NCBI GenBank assembly: GCA_965249205.1
Contig: CBDFLL010000006.1
Span: forward strand, 124,001-188,000
Source: JAQBVV01 sp965249205
Lineage (GTDB): Bacteria > Acidobacteriota > Vicinamibacteria > Vicinamibacterales > UBA2999
Direction of reading: 5' to 3'
DNA length: 64,000 nt
The notes beneath the pieces are model-generated. The model saw only the letters and a list, made by a program, of their open reading frames with translations, was not told where the DNA came from and ran no database searches. Shown here piece by piece: positions 8,916 to 17,219 of this stretch (the stretch's first letter is position 1; every line of letters begins with the position of its first letter). Made by a program: the position numbers and the translations under genes.

Positions 8916-9350
8916 ATGTCTAAGAAGCTGAACATACTCATTGTGGTGGCCGCAGTGTCATTCGTGGCGTGCGGTCTTCATGCGGCTCCCCAAGCTCAGG
9001 CTGAGACTCCGCCCGGCGGTCTGTATACGGAGGCGCAGGCGATGCGCGGCGAGGAGCTGTACGCGACACAGTGCGCGTCATGCCACGGTCTAGAGCTCGA
9101 AGGAGTGCCTGACCTGTTTCCTGCCTTGATCGGTGATACGTTCGTACAGATGTGGCAAGAGCGATCCGTCGGTGAGTTGTTCGAGAAAGTCATCGTGACG
9201 ATGCCCGCGCTGGATCCAGGTGTGCTGACACCTGAGCAGTCCGCCGACCTTGTGGCTTACATGCTGAGCACCTCGAACTATCCTTCCGGTCCGGCTGATT
9301 TGGCGACGGATCTCGACGCTCTCAACGCGATTCCCGTCGGCGCACCGTAA
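8916..9350 (+). CDS. monoheme cytochrome c, exported
   Basis: The 144-residue protein has a signal peptide (MSKKLNILIVVAAVSFVACG, cleavage near AQAE) and one heme-attachment site CASCH at residues 53-57. A possible Met ligand lies in the region MPALDP or in MLSTSNYP. It resembles small periplasmic class I cytochromes c that carry electrons to oxidases. The ATG at 8916 is preceded by GAGGAAAA, better than the upstream TTG at 8886. It follows lpdA by 32 bases and may be cotranscribed, but a functional link to PDH is not evident. Confidence 0.88.
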   Translation: MSKKLNILIVVAAVSFVACGLHAAPQAQAETPPGGLYTEAQAMRGEELYATQCASCHGLELEGVPDLFPALIGDTFVQMWQERSVGELFEKVIVTMPALDPGVLTPEQSADLVAYMLSTSNYPSGPADLATDLDALNAIPVGAP

Positions 9351-9442
9351 GGGCCAAAGCGGCGCGCAGTCCTTGTAGTTGATGTTCTCGGAGACGTGTG
9401 GATGGAAGTGATACCAGTACGGCTTGAGTCGCGCGGGTTCGG

Positions 9443-9598
9443 GGAAACGGAGCGACGTACTGCAACATCACCAAGTGCTGCACGAACGTGTGTCCCGAAC
9501 ACATCCACATCACGGACAACGCGATTATTCCGCTGAGGGAGCGTATCGTCACCCGGTACTACGACCCGGTGACTCGCCTGTTGCGAATGTTCGGATAG
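9443..9598 (+). pseudogene. sdhB: 3' remnant of succinate dehydrogenase iron-sulfur subunit
   Basis: Only the C-terminal end is left. The frame reads YCNITKCCTNVCPEHIHITD followed by NAIIPLRERIV, RYYDPV and a stop at 9598. That Cys pattern and the ITDNAIIP sequence are typical of the last iron-sulfur ligand region of SdhB/FrdB of the actinobacterial-like type. No N-terminal ferredoxin domain or neighbouring sdhA/sdhC is present. The remnant is followed immediately by small repeats, so a rearrangement probably removed the rest. Opposite-strand sequence at 9361-9435 also looks coding-like but I could not identify it. Confidence 0.72.
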
Positions 9599-9627
9599 TC
9601 CCCTGGAAACGTAGTTCCTCACTGAAT

Positions 9628-9700
9628 TCCCGGGCGGAGCATCCTGGCTCGCTGCGTTGCTCCTCCCTCAAATATGCCAAAAGTTTCGGTCGTCGCGCCA
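9628..9700 (+). repeat. hairpin-family interspersed repeat, copy 2
   Basis: It begins CCCGGGCGGAGCATCCTGG and continues with GTTGCTCCTCCCTCAAATAT and CGGTCGTCGCGCC, aligning over its whole length with 7199-7270. It ends exactly where the 146-bp element starts. Confidence 0.65.
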
Positions 9701-9846
9701 AGAGCGCTTTTCAAATGGCCCTTGTACTGACTGGGCGAGCCGTGCCGCTTCTGCACGCACCACTGCAACGCGTCGGTCCAGCCGAATGCGGCAACCCTTT
9801 CGGCATCGCGGCTACTCGAACGCCACACGGTCATGAGAAGCGCTTT
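9701..9846. repeat. 146-bp MITE-like element, copy 1
   Basis: The ends are AGAGCGCTTTTCA on the left and, read inward on the other strand, AAAGCGCTTCTCATGACC on the right. A second copy of the whole unit lies at 48958-49109 in the opposite orientation, sharing internal blocks such as CCCTTGTACTG, ACTGGGCGAG and GCGGCTACTCGAACGCCACA. There is no plausible gene inside. The neighbouring hairpin-family copy directly to the left suggests nested insertion. Confidence 0.7.
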
Positions 9847-9967
9847 AGCGACCCAGGCGCCGCGCTCCGGGACCTTCGGCAAGGAACCACGGTTCCAGGG
9901 CACCAGCGCGGATTTCACGAGCGCGCAGTTCTCAAGTAACCGCAATCAGTACCCGCGCCCGTAGAGG

Positions 9968-10110
9968 CGGTTTCATAACCTCAAGACGGGTCCTGACCGC
10001 GGACAGCCCTATTCGTGCTCGGCGCCAAAAACATCTGTCACGTGGAAGGCGCCTGCGGCGCGAACGGGGCGGCCCCGTCCGCGGCCACCCGCAGCGAGGT
10101 TATGAAACCG
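9968..10110. repeat. 143-bp region bounded by a perfect 15-bp inverted repeat
   Basis: CGGTTTCATAACCTC at 9968-9982 is exactly complementary to the sequence at 10096-10110. Between them the DNA is GC-rich with an internal hairpin around CGGGGCGGCCCCG and no open frame. It could be another small element or a transcript hairpin between the cytochrome side and lipA. No second copy was noticed in this window. The rest of the 9351-10207 gap, apart from the items listed separately, shows nothing I can name. Confidence 0.5.
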
Positions 10111-10207
10111 ATAGGGTCCGCAGCGATCAGTTCTCTGCCGGCCGCAGGACGACCGCGGCCGAGTCCTAGGTACAGCTGAAATCTGCGCCAACGTGCGTGA
10201 GCGCTAT

Positions 10208-11110
10208 CTATTGCGCGCGCGCGAGGACCGCGTCGGCCTGTTCGTGCGCGTGGTACGAGCTGCGGACCAGCGGGCCTGACTCGACATGGGCGAAACCCTT
10301 GTCGAGTGCGATCGTCTTCAGTTCCGCGAATTCATCGGGATGGTAGCAGCGGGCCATGGGCGCGTGTGCCGCCGTCGGTCGCAGGTATTGGCCGATCGTG
10401 AGGATAGACACGCCCACGTCGCGCAGGTCGCCGAAGACTGAGACCATCTCGTCGACGGTTTCACCCAACCCGACCATCATGCCTGTCTTTGTGGGGATCG
10501 TCGGCCTGTGGCGGCGGGCGCGGTCGAGCAGCTCTAACGAGCGAGGATAACGGCCGCCAGACCTCGCCATCCGATAGAGGCGGGGTACGGTCTCGATGTT
10601 GTGATTGAGGACATCAGGTCCGGCGTCCAGCACGTCAATGAGTGACCCCTCGACACCCTGAAAATCAGGAATCAGTACTTCGATCCGGCAACTGGCGATG
10701 CGGATGCGTGTCTGACGAATCGTCTCCGCAAAGATGCTGGCCCCGCCGTCAGCCAGATCGTCGCGGTCGACCGACGTAATGACCGCATGACGAAGCGCCA
10801 TCGTCTCGATTGCGTGGGCGACGCGCGAGGGCTCCGCACGATCGAGCTCGTTCGGCCGCCCGTGCGACACCGCGCAATACGCACAAGCCCGGGTACAGAC
10901 GTCGCCCAGAATCATGAACGTCGCCGTGCCATGGTGCCAGCACTCGCCGATATTGGGACAGCGGGCCTCCTCGCAGACTGTGTGGAGATTGAGCTCCTTC
11001 ATCAGGCCCTTGAGGCGCAGGTAGTTCTCGGACCCGGGCGCGCGCACCTTGAGCCACGCGGGTTTCGGCTCGCGGGGCCGAAGGAGCTGAACAGGCGTTT
11101 CCACTGACAT
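10208..11110 (-). CDS. lipA: lipoyl synthase
   Basis: This radical SAM enzyme inserts two sulfurs into octanoyl groups to make lipoyl cofactors. Both iron-sulfur clusters are visible: the auxiliary site in CEEARCPNIGEC and the radical SAM site in CTRACAYC. The RSSYHA motif near the C-terminus provides the Ser ligand. The ATG at 11110 gives MSVETPVQLL and 300 residues, the normal LipA length; a longer upstream extension runs through non-coding sequence. It faces the PDH cluster, whose AceF is the obvious lipoylation target. No lipB was seen. Confidence 0.96.
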   Translation of the reverse strand: MSVETPVQLLRPREPKPAWLKVRAPGSENYLRLKGLMKELNLHTVCEEARCPNIGECWHHGTATFMILGDVCTRACAYCAVSHGRPNELDRAEPSRVAHAIETMALRHAVITSVDRDDLADGGASIFAETIRQTRIRIASCRIEVLIPDFQGVEGSLIDVLDAGPDVLNHNIETVPRLYRMARSGGRYPRSLELLDRARRHRPTIPTKTGMMVGLGETVDEMVSVFGDLRDVGVSILTIGQYLRPTAAHAPMARCYHPDEFAELKTIALDKGFAHVESGPLVRSSYHAHEQADAVLARAQ

Positions 11111-11234
11111 CAGTGAATAGTGTAACGGACGGATCGCGTCAACGCCGAGCAGCCGCCGGACATGCGTGGGTGTCCATTGGCCTCCGCGGCGGCGCGCGGC
11201 AAAGCAAGACTCAAACCATCGCGACCCGACCGCG

Positions 11235-11657
11235 CTACTGGATGATGATCGTGCCCTGCAGTGACGTGTCCGTGGACCGGTTGTGGTCGTGGAAGCCGCA
11301 GGTGCGTGCCGTCGTGAGGTTGCCTGTCTGCTTGGTCTGACCGGCCGCGAGGAACCCAACCTGATTGATCTCCGGACAATCGGTGTGCTGGGGATGCGGG
11401 TCCGAGCTCATGTCATGGGGACTGCTATCGTTATTCACGAACGTTACGCGCGAACCAGCCGCGATGGTCACCGATCGCGGCGACGCGCCGCTCGAGGTAA
11501 TCGTGATCGTGGCGCCTGTCGAAGGGGTTGTTGTCGGCGTCGGTGTCGGCGTCGGCGAACTGGGAGTTGAGCTACTGCTGTCGCCGCCCCCGCATGAGAC
11601 TGCGGCCAGGACGAGCACCATCGCCGAACTAAGTAGAAACGTAGGTGTGCGGTGCAT
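11235..11657 (-). CDS. cupredoxin-like lipoprotein with Pro/Thr linker
   Basis: The 140-residue protein has a lipoprotein signal (lipobox LAAVSC, Cys 22), a Ser/Pro/Thr linker (PTPTPTPTTTP) and a single plastocyanin-like domain. Likely copper ligands are the His in SSPHDMSS and the Cys and His of TARTCGFHDHN; a C-terminal Met ligand is not obvious. It is probably surface-anchored in the periplasm and carries electrons or binds copper. The ribosome site AAGGAAG lies just upstream of the ATG. A 17-base palindrome sits about 280 bases upstream, and a two-component system lies beyond it. Confidence 0.78.
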   Translation of the reverse strand: MHRTPTFLLSSAMVLVLAAVSCGGGDSSSSTPSSPTPTPTPTTTPSTGATITITSSGASPRSVTIAAGSRVTFVNNDSSPHDMSSDPHPQHTDCPEINQVGFLAAGQTKQTGNLTTARTCGFHDHNRSTDTSLQGTIIIQ

Positions 11658-11926
11658 GAGAAAAACTTCCTTGAGATGTGGAATCCGAGGTACCAGTCGT
11701 CGTTAGCCTGCACCCCCGCTGGCGATCTGTCCCATCGTCGTGCCGAATCCGTTGGAGAAGGCGAGCTGAAACGAGTGCCGGCTTGCGCCGTCGTGGTCTG
11801 CTCGCCCATTCAGTGGGCGTACCGAGCTATCCGATTACGTACGCGTGCAAGCACGGTGCCGCCTGACGGGCGTCGATTGTCGTTGTCGTTTCGCTCCGCG
11901 GCGGCGTGGGCGGACGGAGCGCGCTT

Positions 11927-11943
11927 GTTACCAGACTGGTAAC
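11927..11943. promoter_or_regulatory. perfect 17-base palindrome, possible operator
   Basis: GTTACCAG-A-CTGGTAAC is fully symmetric. It lies in a 305-base gap with no gene, 20 bases past the response-regulator stop and upstream of the cupredoxin gene, both on the minus strand. There is no following T-run, so a dimeric regulator site is more likely than a terminator. The rest of the gap (11658-11962) shows no other feature. Confidence 0.4.
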
Positions 11944-11962
11944 CGGCAACGAGAAGCGAAAC

Positions 11963-13330
11963 TTAATCGATCCGATATTTTCCGAGATAGTAACTCAGGG
12001 CGCGCTGGCTGATGCCCATCAATTCGGCGGCGTCTTTCTTGATGCCACCTGCTTGCGAGAGCGACCGCCGTATGGTTTCGCGCTCGACCCACTCGATGTT
12101 CTGGTGAAGCCGCAACGACGGCAGACCTGATGTAGGCGCGGCCGCAGCACCGAGGAGCGAGATAGACGCAGAGGTCAGCAGGGGACTTGTCGCGAGCACC
12201 ACGGCGCGTTCGATCGTGTTCTCGAGCTCGCGCACGTTGCCGGGCCAATCGTAGGCCTGCAGCGCCTTGGCCGCCTCGTCGTCGACGCCATCGATCCGCT
12301 TGCCCGTGCGCAAACGGTGTTTGGCGACGAAGTGATCGATCAGCACCGGGATGTCCTCGCGTCGTTCCCGCAGCGGCGGCAACTGGATCGGAATCACGTG
12401 GAGTCGATAGTACAGGTCCTCCTGGAAGCGCCCTTCGTTGACCATCTGTCTCAGGTCTCGGTTGGTGGCCGCGATGACCCGCACATCGACGCGCTGCGTG
12501 CGCTCCGCGCCAAGGGGTTCAAATTCGCGTTCCTGTAGCACGCGCAGAAGCTTCGATTGGATACCGGTGCTGAGCGTGCCGATCTCGTCGAGAAAGATCG
12601 AGCCTCCGTCGGCCAGCGCGAACTTGCCGCGCTTGGTCATGGAGGCGCCCGTGAAGGCGCCGCGGACATGGCCAAAGAGTTCCGACTCGAGGAGCGTTTC
12701 CGGAATCGCAGCGCAGTTGACTTTAATCAGCGGCATGTCGCGTTGCGCGCTGCGGTGGTGGATCAGCCGCGCGACTATTTCCTTACCCGTGCCAGTGTCG
12801 CCGGTGATGAGTACGGTGCTTTTGGTCTGTGCAACGAGTTCCGCGCGTTGGATGATCTCCTCCATCGCGCGACTGCGTCCGACGATCCCGTAGTAGTTGA
12901 ATTCCGCGTCGCGCTCGCTGATGAGATATTGCCGTTCGGTGCGCAGCCGCAGGCTCTTGACCGCCCGACGGGCGAGCGCCAGGAGTTCCTCGACCTCAAA
13001 CGGCTTCTCGAGAAAATCCTCGACACCGAGCTTGAAAGCCTCGCGGACGAGCTGGGTGGTACCGTGCGCCGTCATCATCACGATTTGCGGTCGCTCCGCA
13101 GGTGTCATGGTGCTGGCCATTTCTCTGACGAGTTCCAGGCCCGTCGTGCCCGGCATGACATTGTCGACGACGAGCAGATCAAAGGACTGTGCGCTGAGGT
13201 GCCGTCGCGCCTCGCGGATGCTCATGGCCTCGACAACGTCGTGGCCCTCGTCACGCAGCGCACGACCGAGCCGCTTGAGGATCTTCTCCTCGTCGTCGAC
13301 GAGCAGAATCGAGCTGTATGTAGGTGTCAT
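11963..13330 (-). CDS. sigma54-dependent response regulator (NtrC family)
   Basis: The 455-residue protein has a receiver domain with acidic residues D12/D13 and phosphoacceptor D56 (DLLVVDNVMPG), an AAA+ domain with Walker A GDTGTGKE and the sigma54-contacting GAFTGA loop, and a C-terminal Fis-type helix-turn-helix (AAELMGISQRALSYYLGKY). When phosphorylated it should activate sigma54 promoters. Its ATG overlaps the end of the histidine kinase gene by 4 bases, so the two are translated together. The target genes cannot be read from the sequence; the adjacent cupredoxin gene is a candidate by position only. Confidence 0.94.
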   Translation of the reverse strand: MTPTYSSILLVDDEEKILKRLGRALRDEGHDVVEAMSIREARRHLSAQSFDLLVVDNVMPGTTGLELVREMASTMTPAERPQIVMMTAHGTTQLVREAFKLGVEDFLEKPFEVEELLALARRAVKSLRLRTERQYLISERDAEFNYYGIVGRSRAMEEIIQRAELVAQTKSTVLITGDTGTGKEIVARLIHHRSAQRDMPLIKVNCAAIPETLLESELFGHVRGAFTGASMTKRGKFALADGGSIFLDEIGTLSTGIQSKLLRVLQEREFEPLGAERTQRVDVRVIAATNRDLRQMVNEGRFQEDLYYRLHVIPIQLPPLRERREDIPVLIDHFVAKHRLRTGKRIDGVDDEAAKALQAYDWPGNVRELENTIERAVVLATSPLLTSASISLLGAAAAPTSGLPSLRLHQNIEWVERETIRRSLSQAGGIKKDAAELMGISQRALSYYLGKYRID

Positions 13331-15108
13331 GTCTGTGCGTTTGGGGGGAACTGCGGCAGGTCGATCCTGATTTCCGTGCCCTCGCCGGGAGCGCTCGAGG
13401 CGATCAGCGTGCCGCCGAGTCCCTCGACAATGTTCTTCGCGATCGGCAGCCCCAGGCCGGTACCAGCCCGTCGCGTGGTGAAGTACGGATCGAAGATATG
13501 TGGCATGTCCGCCGCCGCTATGCCCACACCGCGATCCCGGATCGCAATTATGACCCGGCCTGGGGCGGTTCGCGACTGTACGGTCACGCCGGGTTCCGAT
13601 GCCGTCACCCTCATCGTCGGCCCGTCCGTGCCAGTGTCAGCCGTGGTGGTCGCGAGGACTGCATGGCGTGCGTTGGTCAACACGTTGACGAGCGCCGTGC
13701 GGAGGCGCTCGGCGTCGGTGACGATCTGAGCGATGTCGGGATCCAGGTCGAAGGCGACGGCAGCTAAGGGGTCCCCGGTCCACGCGGCTTCGGCTGAGGC
13801 CTTGCAGATCTGATTCAGATCGGCCTCCGCCAACTCGAATCGGATCGGTCGCGCGAAGTCCAGCACCTCGGTCACCACGCGGTTCAGCCGCGTTGTTTCT
13901 TCGTCGATGTCGGACACGGCTTCGCGACGCTCCGATGAAGTGGCCCGATCGCCTCGAAGTGTCGACAGTGAGGCGCGGATGATCATCAGCGGGTTCCGAA
14001 TCTCGTGCGCAATCACCGTGGACAGTCGTCCGAGGGAAGACAGGCGGTCCTTTTGTGCCCCTTCGTGCTGGAAGCGCGTGACCGACTCGGTCAGCGTGTT
14101 GAAGGTGGATGCCAACAGACGTGCGTCCTCGTCGTCCCACGTGCGGCTCTTGAGCGACACCTTGTGGGTGAGGTCGCCGGTGGCAGCGACCTCACGCATC
14201 GCAGTCGTGACGGCCGCCAATGGCCGCGTCATCGTTCGCGCGACGCCGTAACTGAGCAGAGTCGCCAACAATACGGCGACAACCATGACGCCAGCCAGCC
14301 GGGCACGGATGGCACCAAGGAACTGCAGTCGTTCAGTTTTCGAGCGTAAGACAAGCGCCACGCCCGTGGCATCCTGCGCTCCGTCGGCGGCGAGAAGCGG
14401 TCTCGCGAGCACCAGGAATTCCTCGCCGTCGATGGATACCGAACGCATCGTCGGGTCTGACATGGCTGGCTCCAGCGCCGGGCGCACGTCGGGGGGCAAC
14501 GTCGAGGCCAGGAGGCGGCCCCGGGTGCCGAAGGCGATCTCGCTTCCGGTCAGCTCCTTGAATTCGGCGGCGAGTCCATCGTCCAGAAACACGCCAACGG
14601 TCAGGCGGCCGAGGATGTCCGGGACTTGTCCGTCCAGCAAAATGGGGACACTGACCAGCTGGAGGACACCGCGACTGTGCGGCGCGAAGGTCGAGAACTG
14701 CTCGAGCGATCGGGGATCCTGCTCGGCGGCCGCGATCGTCATGGCGTCCGCGCCAGTGGCCCCCAGCACAGCCCCCCTCCGTCCGGTCAGCACGAGCAGG
14801 TCCGCATCCATTTCGGCTCGGTACTCTTCGGCGAGTGGCTGTACGGTCGGCGGGTCGCCGGTGTCCACCGCGGCTTTCAGTTTCGGAAGATCCGCCACGA
14901 CGCGCGCGAGGCGCGTAAAGTGGTCGGTTCGTGTGGCGCCGTACTGGTCGAGCAGAGTTCCCGCTCCGACGAGCCCTTGGCGCAACTCCACCTCCGCCTC
15001 GCTTGACGCGCGTTCACCAACGACATAGAACGCGAAGCCAATCGAGACGATGGCGAGCAGCGTGCAGGCCAGAAACACGCGATTGGTCAGGGACGACGCG
15101 ATTCGCAT
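13327..15108 (-). CDS. membrane sensor histidine kinase with HAMP domain
   Basis: This 593-residue kinase has a first membrane helix at residues 11-31, a large periplasmic sensor region to about 265, a second helix at about 271-290, a HAMP linker, a dimerisation domain with phospho-His H368 in VIAHEIRNPLM, and an ATPase domain with NVLTNARHA, DRGVGI and GTGLGLPIA. It is the cognate partner of the overlapping sigma54 regulator. The periplasmic region looks like a double-Cache-type sensor (inference). The signal is unknown. Confidence 0.92.
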   Translation of the reverse strand: MRIASSLTNRVFLACTLLAIVSIGFAFYVVGERASSEAEVELRQGLVGAGTLLDQYGATRTDHFTRLARVVADLPKLKAAVDTGDPPTVQPLAEEYRAEMDADLLVLTGRRGAVLGATGADAMTIAAAEQDPRSLEQFSTFAPHSRGVLQLVSVPILLDGQVPDILGRLTVGVFLDDGLAAEFKELTGSEIAFGTRGRLLASTLPPDVRPALEPAMSDPTMRSVSIDGEEFLVLARPLLAADGAQDATGVALVLRSKTERLQFLGAIRARLAGVMVVAVLLATLLSYGVARTMTRPLAAVTTAMREVAATGDLTHKVSLKSRTWDDEDARLLASTFNTLTESVTRFQHEGAQKDRLSSLGRLSTVIAHEIRNPLMIIRASLSTLRGDRATSSERREAVSDIDEETTRLNRVVTEVLDFARPIRFELAEADLNQICKASAEAAWTGDPLAAVAFDLDPDIAQIVTDAERLRTALVNVLTNARHAVLATTTADTGTDGPTMRVTASEPGVTVQSRTAPGRVIIAIRDRGVGIAAADMPHIFDPYFTTRRAGTGLGLPIAKNIVEGLGGTLIASSAPGEGTEIRIDLPQFPPNAQT

Positions 15109-15335
15109 CCTACCGGCTTTGCCGATGCCGAACGGCTGTGGTCTGAGGGTACGGGGTCATGGGCGGCGACCGCATCCTAACGCAGGAGCCCGAGCCCGTG
15201 CCGTGGCCTGTCCCGGGAACCAGAGCGCAGGCCGGATCGCGGGTTCCGGCGAGTCGCCTGTCGTACCACGCGCCCCGGGTTATACTTGCCCGCTTGGCAG
15301 GGTGCCACGTGCCACCGTGGACCCGGGAGAACCGC

Positions 15336-15596
15336 GTGGCCTATATCATTTGCGAGCCGTGTATCGGGACAAAGGACAGCGCCTGTGTCGACGTATGCCC
15401 CGTGGATTGCATTCACCCTCGCAAGGACGAACCGGACTTCGCGACCGCGGAAATGCTCTATATTCACCCTGACGAGTGCATCGATTGCGGCGCGTGCGTG
15501 CCTGCGTGCCCGGTCGAGGCTATTTTCTCGCTGGACGAAACGCCCGAGAAATGGGAAAGTTTTATTCCCGTAAACGCGCAGTACTACCAGCCGTAG
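15336..15596 (+). CDS. seven-iron type ferredoxin
   Basis: The 86-residue protein starts at GTG 15336 with GGGAGA seven bases upstream. It reads AYIICEPCIGTKDSACVDVC then PVDCIHP, and later CIDCGACVPACPVEAI. This arrangement is that of [3Fe-4S][4Fe-4S] ferredoxins of the FdxA type, which act as soluble low-potential electron carriers. It is convergent with nothing and divergent from the histidine kinase; the TPR/aspartic protease gene follows 44 bases later. The electron-transfer partner is unknown. Confidence 0.9.
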   Translation: MAYIICEPCIGTKDSACVDVCPVDCIHPRKDEPDFATAEMLYIHPDECIDCGACVPACPVEAIFSLDETPEKWESFIPVNAQYYQP

Positions 15597-15640
15597 CACC
15601 GCGCACGCCGGACCTCGAACGAGCTTGGATTGGAGCACTC

Positions 15641-17149
15641 TTGATACCTGCCCTCCGTGGTGTCGTATTGTCCCTCGCGGCGATCGCTGCCGTGTCCACC
15701 TTCGGGATCCGCGCTGCCGGCCAGGCGGATGCTGAGGATTCCGCCGCGCAATTTCAGCTCGCGACCGAGTTCTACGAGTCTGCGCGCTATCGCGAGGCCC
15801 TCAGTGCCTATGATCGGGCGGCTCGGGGTGACGATGGCGCGCTCGGCATTAGAGCCCGCAAGGGCAAGGTGCGAACGGCACTGAGAATCGCAGAGTTCGA
15901 TCTTGCGCGGGCCGAGGCGGAGAACCTGGACGCCTTCGAAGTGCCGGACGTCGAGTCCAAAGCCCTGCTCGGCGACGCGCTCTGGGCCAGCGGTCTGTTC
16001 GATGAGGCCGACACGGCGTACGAGGAGGCCCTTGCGCTGGCACCTGGGTCGTCGCGCGCCAGGTTCGGTCGTGCGCGTTCGCTCGCGTCGAGAAACCGGT
16101 TGGACGAGGCGCTGGAAGAAGCGCTGGCGACGGCGGCAGAGGCGCCACGGGACCCCGAGCTACACGCGCTGGTGGCTCTCGTGTACGAGCGCTTGAAACG
16201 CTTTGAGGATGCGGCCGAGGCGTACGAACGCTACATGGATCTGTTGCCGAATCAGGACAGCGGCGCGATGTTCGCGCTCGCCCAGAACAAGGTCCAGCTG
16301 CTGCGGAGCTTCGACGGTCGTGCTCCGTTGGAGATTGAGGGCGATCCTGATCGCGTGCATCGTGTGCCGTTCAGGATGTCGGACACCAAGATCGTTCTGA
16401 ACGGTCTCGTCAACAGGACGGCCGTGGAGTTCGTCCTTGACACCGGCTCGGAGCAGACGGGCATCTCGGCTGCGACTGCGCGCGCGGCGGGGATAAGTCC
16501 GATCACCGCGACGTTTGCATCCGGCGTCGGCGTGCCCGGCATGCGTCGGCGCGGGATCGGGCGGGCCGACCAGATCCAGGTGGGCTCAGTCACGATTAAC
16601 AACGTGCCGGTGTCTATCCGGGAGTTCGAGCCCGGCGCGTTGCCACAGTGGCAGACCGAGAGCTTCTCGCCCCTGTCGGCTGGCCTGTCGGTCGTCGTCG
16701 ACTACGCGCGGCAGGAGGCGCTGTTCTCCAGCGCGCTGCCTGATGGTGAGGCGGATGTGCGGCTGCCGATGCGCATGAATCGCTTGCCGCTGGTCAGGGG
16801 GCTGCTCAACTCTTCGCATCCGGCGTATTTCGTCGTGGATACCGGCGGCGAGCTGATTTCGATCAGTGCCGATACGGCGCTGGAGTTGGCCATGCCGCCT
16901 GTCCGTCGGATCCCACTGCGGGTCATCGGGATGTCTGGTGAGGATGCCGACGCGTTCCTGCTGCCAGGGGTCGACCTCGATTTCAACGAGATCATGTATC
17001 GCAAGGTCGGGCTCGCGGTCCTGAATTTGCGCGCGCCCAGCGTGCTGCTTGGCTACCAGCTCGGCGGCATCGTCGGCCACAGCTTTCTCTCCGACTACCG
17101 AGTGTCACTGGACATGGGGCGGAGCGAGGTGCGGCTGGAACGCTTTTGA
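15641..17149 (+). CDS. exported TPR protein with two retropepsin-like aspartic protease domains
   Basis: A TTG at 15641, with GGAG eight bases upstream, gives 502 residues starting with a signal peptide (hydrophobic stretch to about residue 27). About residues 30-215 form TPR repeats (for example RYREALSAYDRAARG and RFEDAAEAYERYMDLLPN). Two aspartic-protease-like domains follow, each with a catalytic DTG: D267 in FVLDTGSEQTG and D400 in YFVVDTGGELIS. The C-terminal LLGYQLGGIVGHSFLSDYRV contains the flap-distal Gly-rich strand. Two domains in one chain could form an intramolecular dimer like pepsin. It is probably periplasmic; the substrate is unknown. Confidence 0.82.
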   Translation: MIPALRGVVLSLAAIAAVSTFGIRAAGQADAEDSAAQFQLATEFYESARYREALSAYDRAARGDDGALGIRARKGKVRTALRIAEFDLARAEAENLDAFEVPDVESKALLGDALWASGLFDEADTAYEEALALAPGSSRARFGRARSLASRNRLDEALEEALATAAEAPRDPELHALVALVYERLKRFEDAAEAYERYMDLLPNQDSGAMFALAQNKVQLLRSFDGRAPLEIEGDPDRVHRVPFRMSDTKIVLNGLVNRTAVEFVLDTGSEQTGISAATARAAGISPITATFASGVGVPGMRRRGIGRADQIQVGSVTINNVPVSIREFEPGALPQWQTESFSPLSAGLSVVVDYARQEALFSSALPDGEADVRLPMRMNRLPLVRGLLNSSHPAYFVVDTGGELISISADTALELAMPPVRRIPLRVIGMSGEDADAFLLPGVDLDFNEIMYRKVGLAVLNLRAPSVLLGYQLGGIVGHSFLSDYRVSLDMGRSEVRLERF

Positions 17150-17219
17150 GGTCTCTGCTGACGCGCGCCGGCTCGGTACTCACACACCGCCGGCGCGCGA
17201 CAGATCGATCTGAACGAAT

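Noticed and set aside
12557..13729. 390-codon frame antisense to the response regulator and kinase
   Set aside because: It covers the conserved domains of two well-supported genes in antisense.
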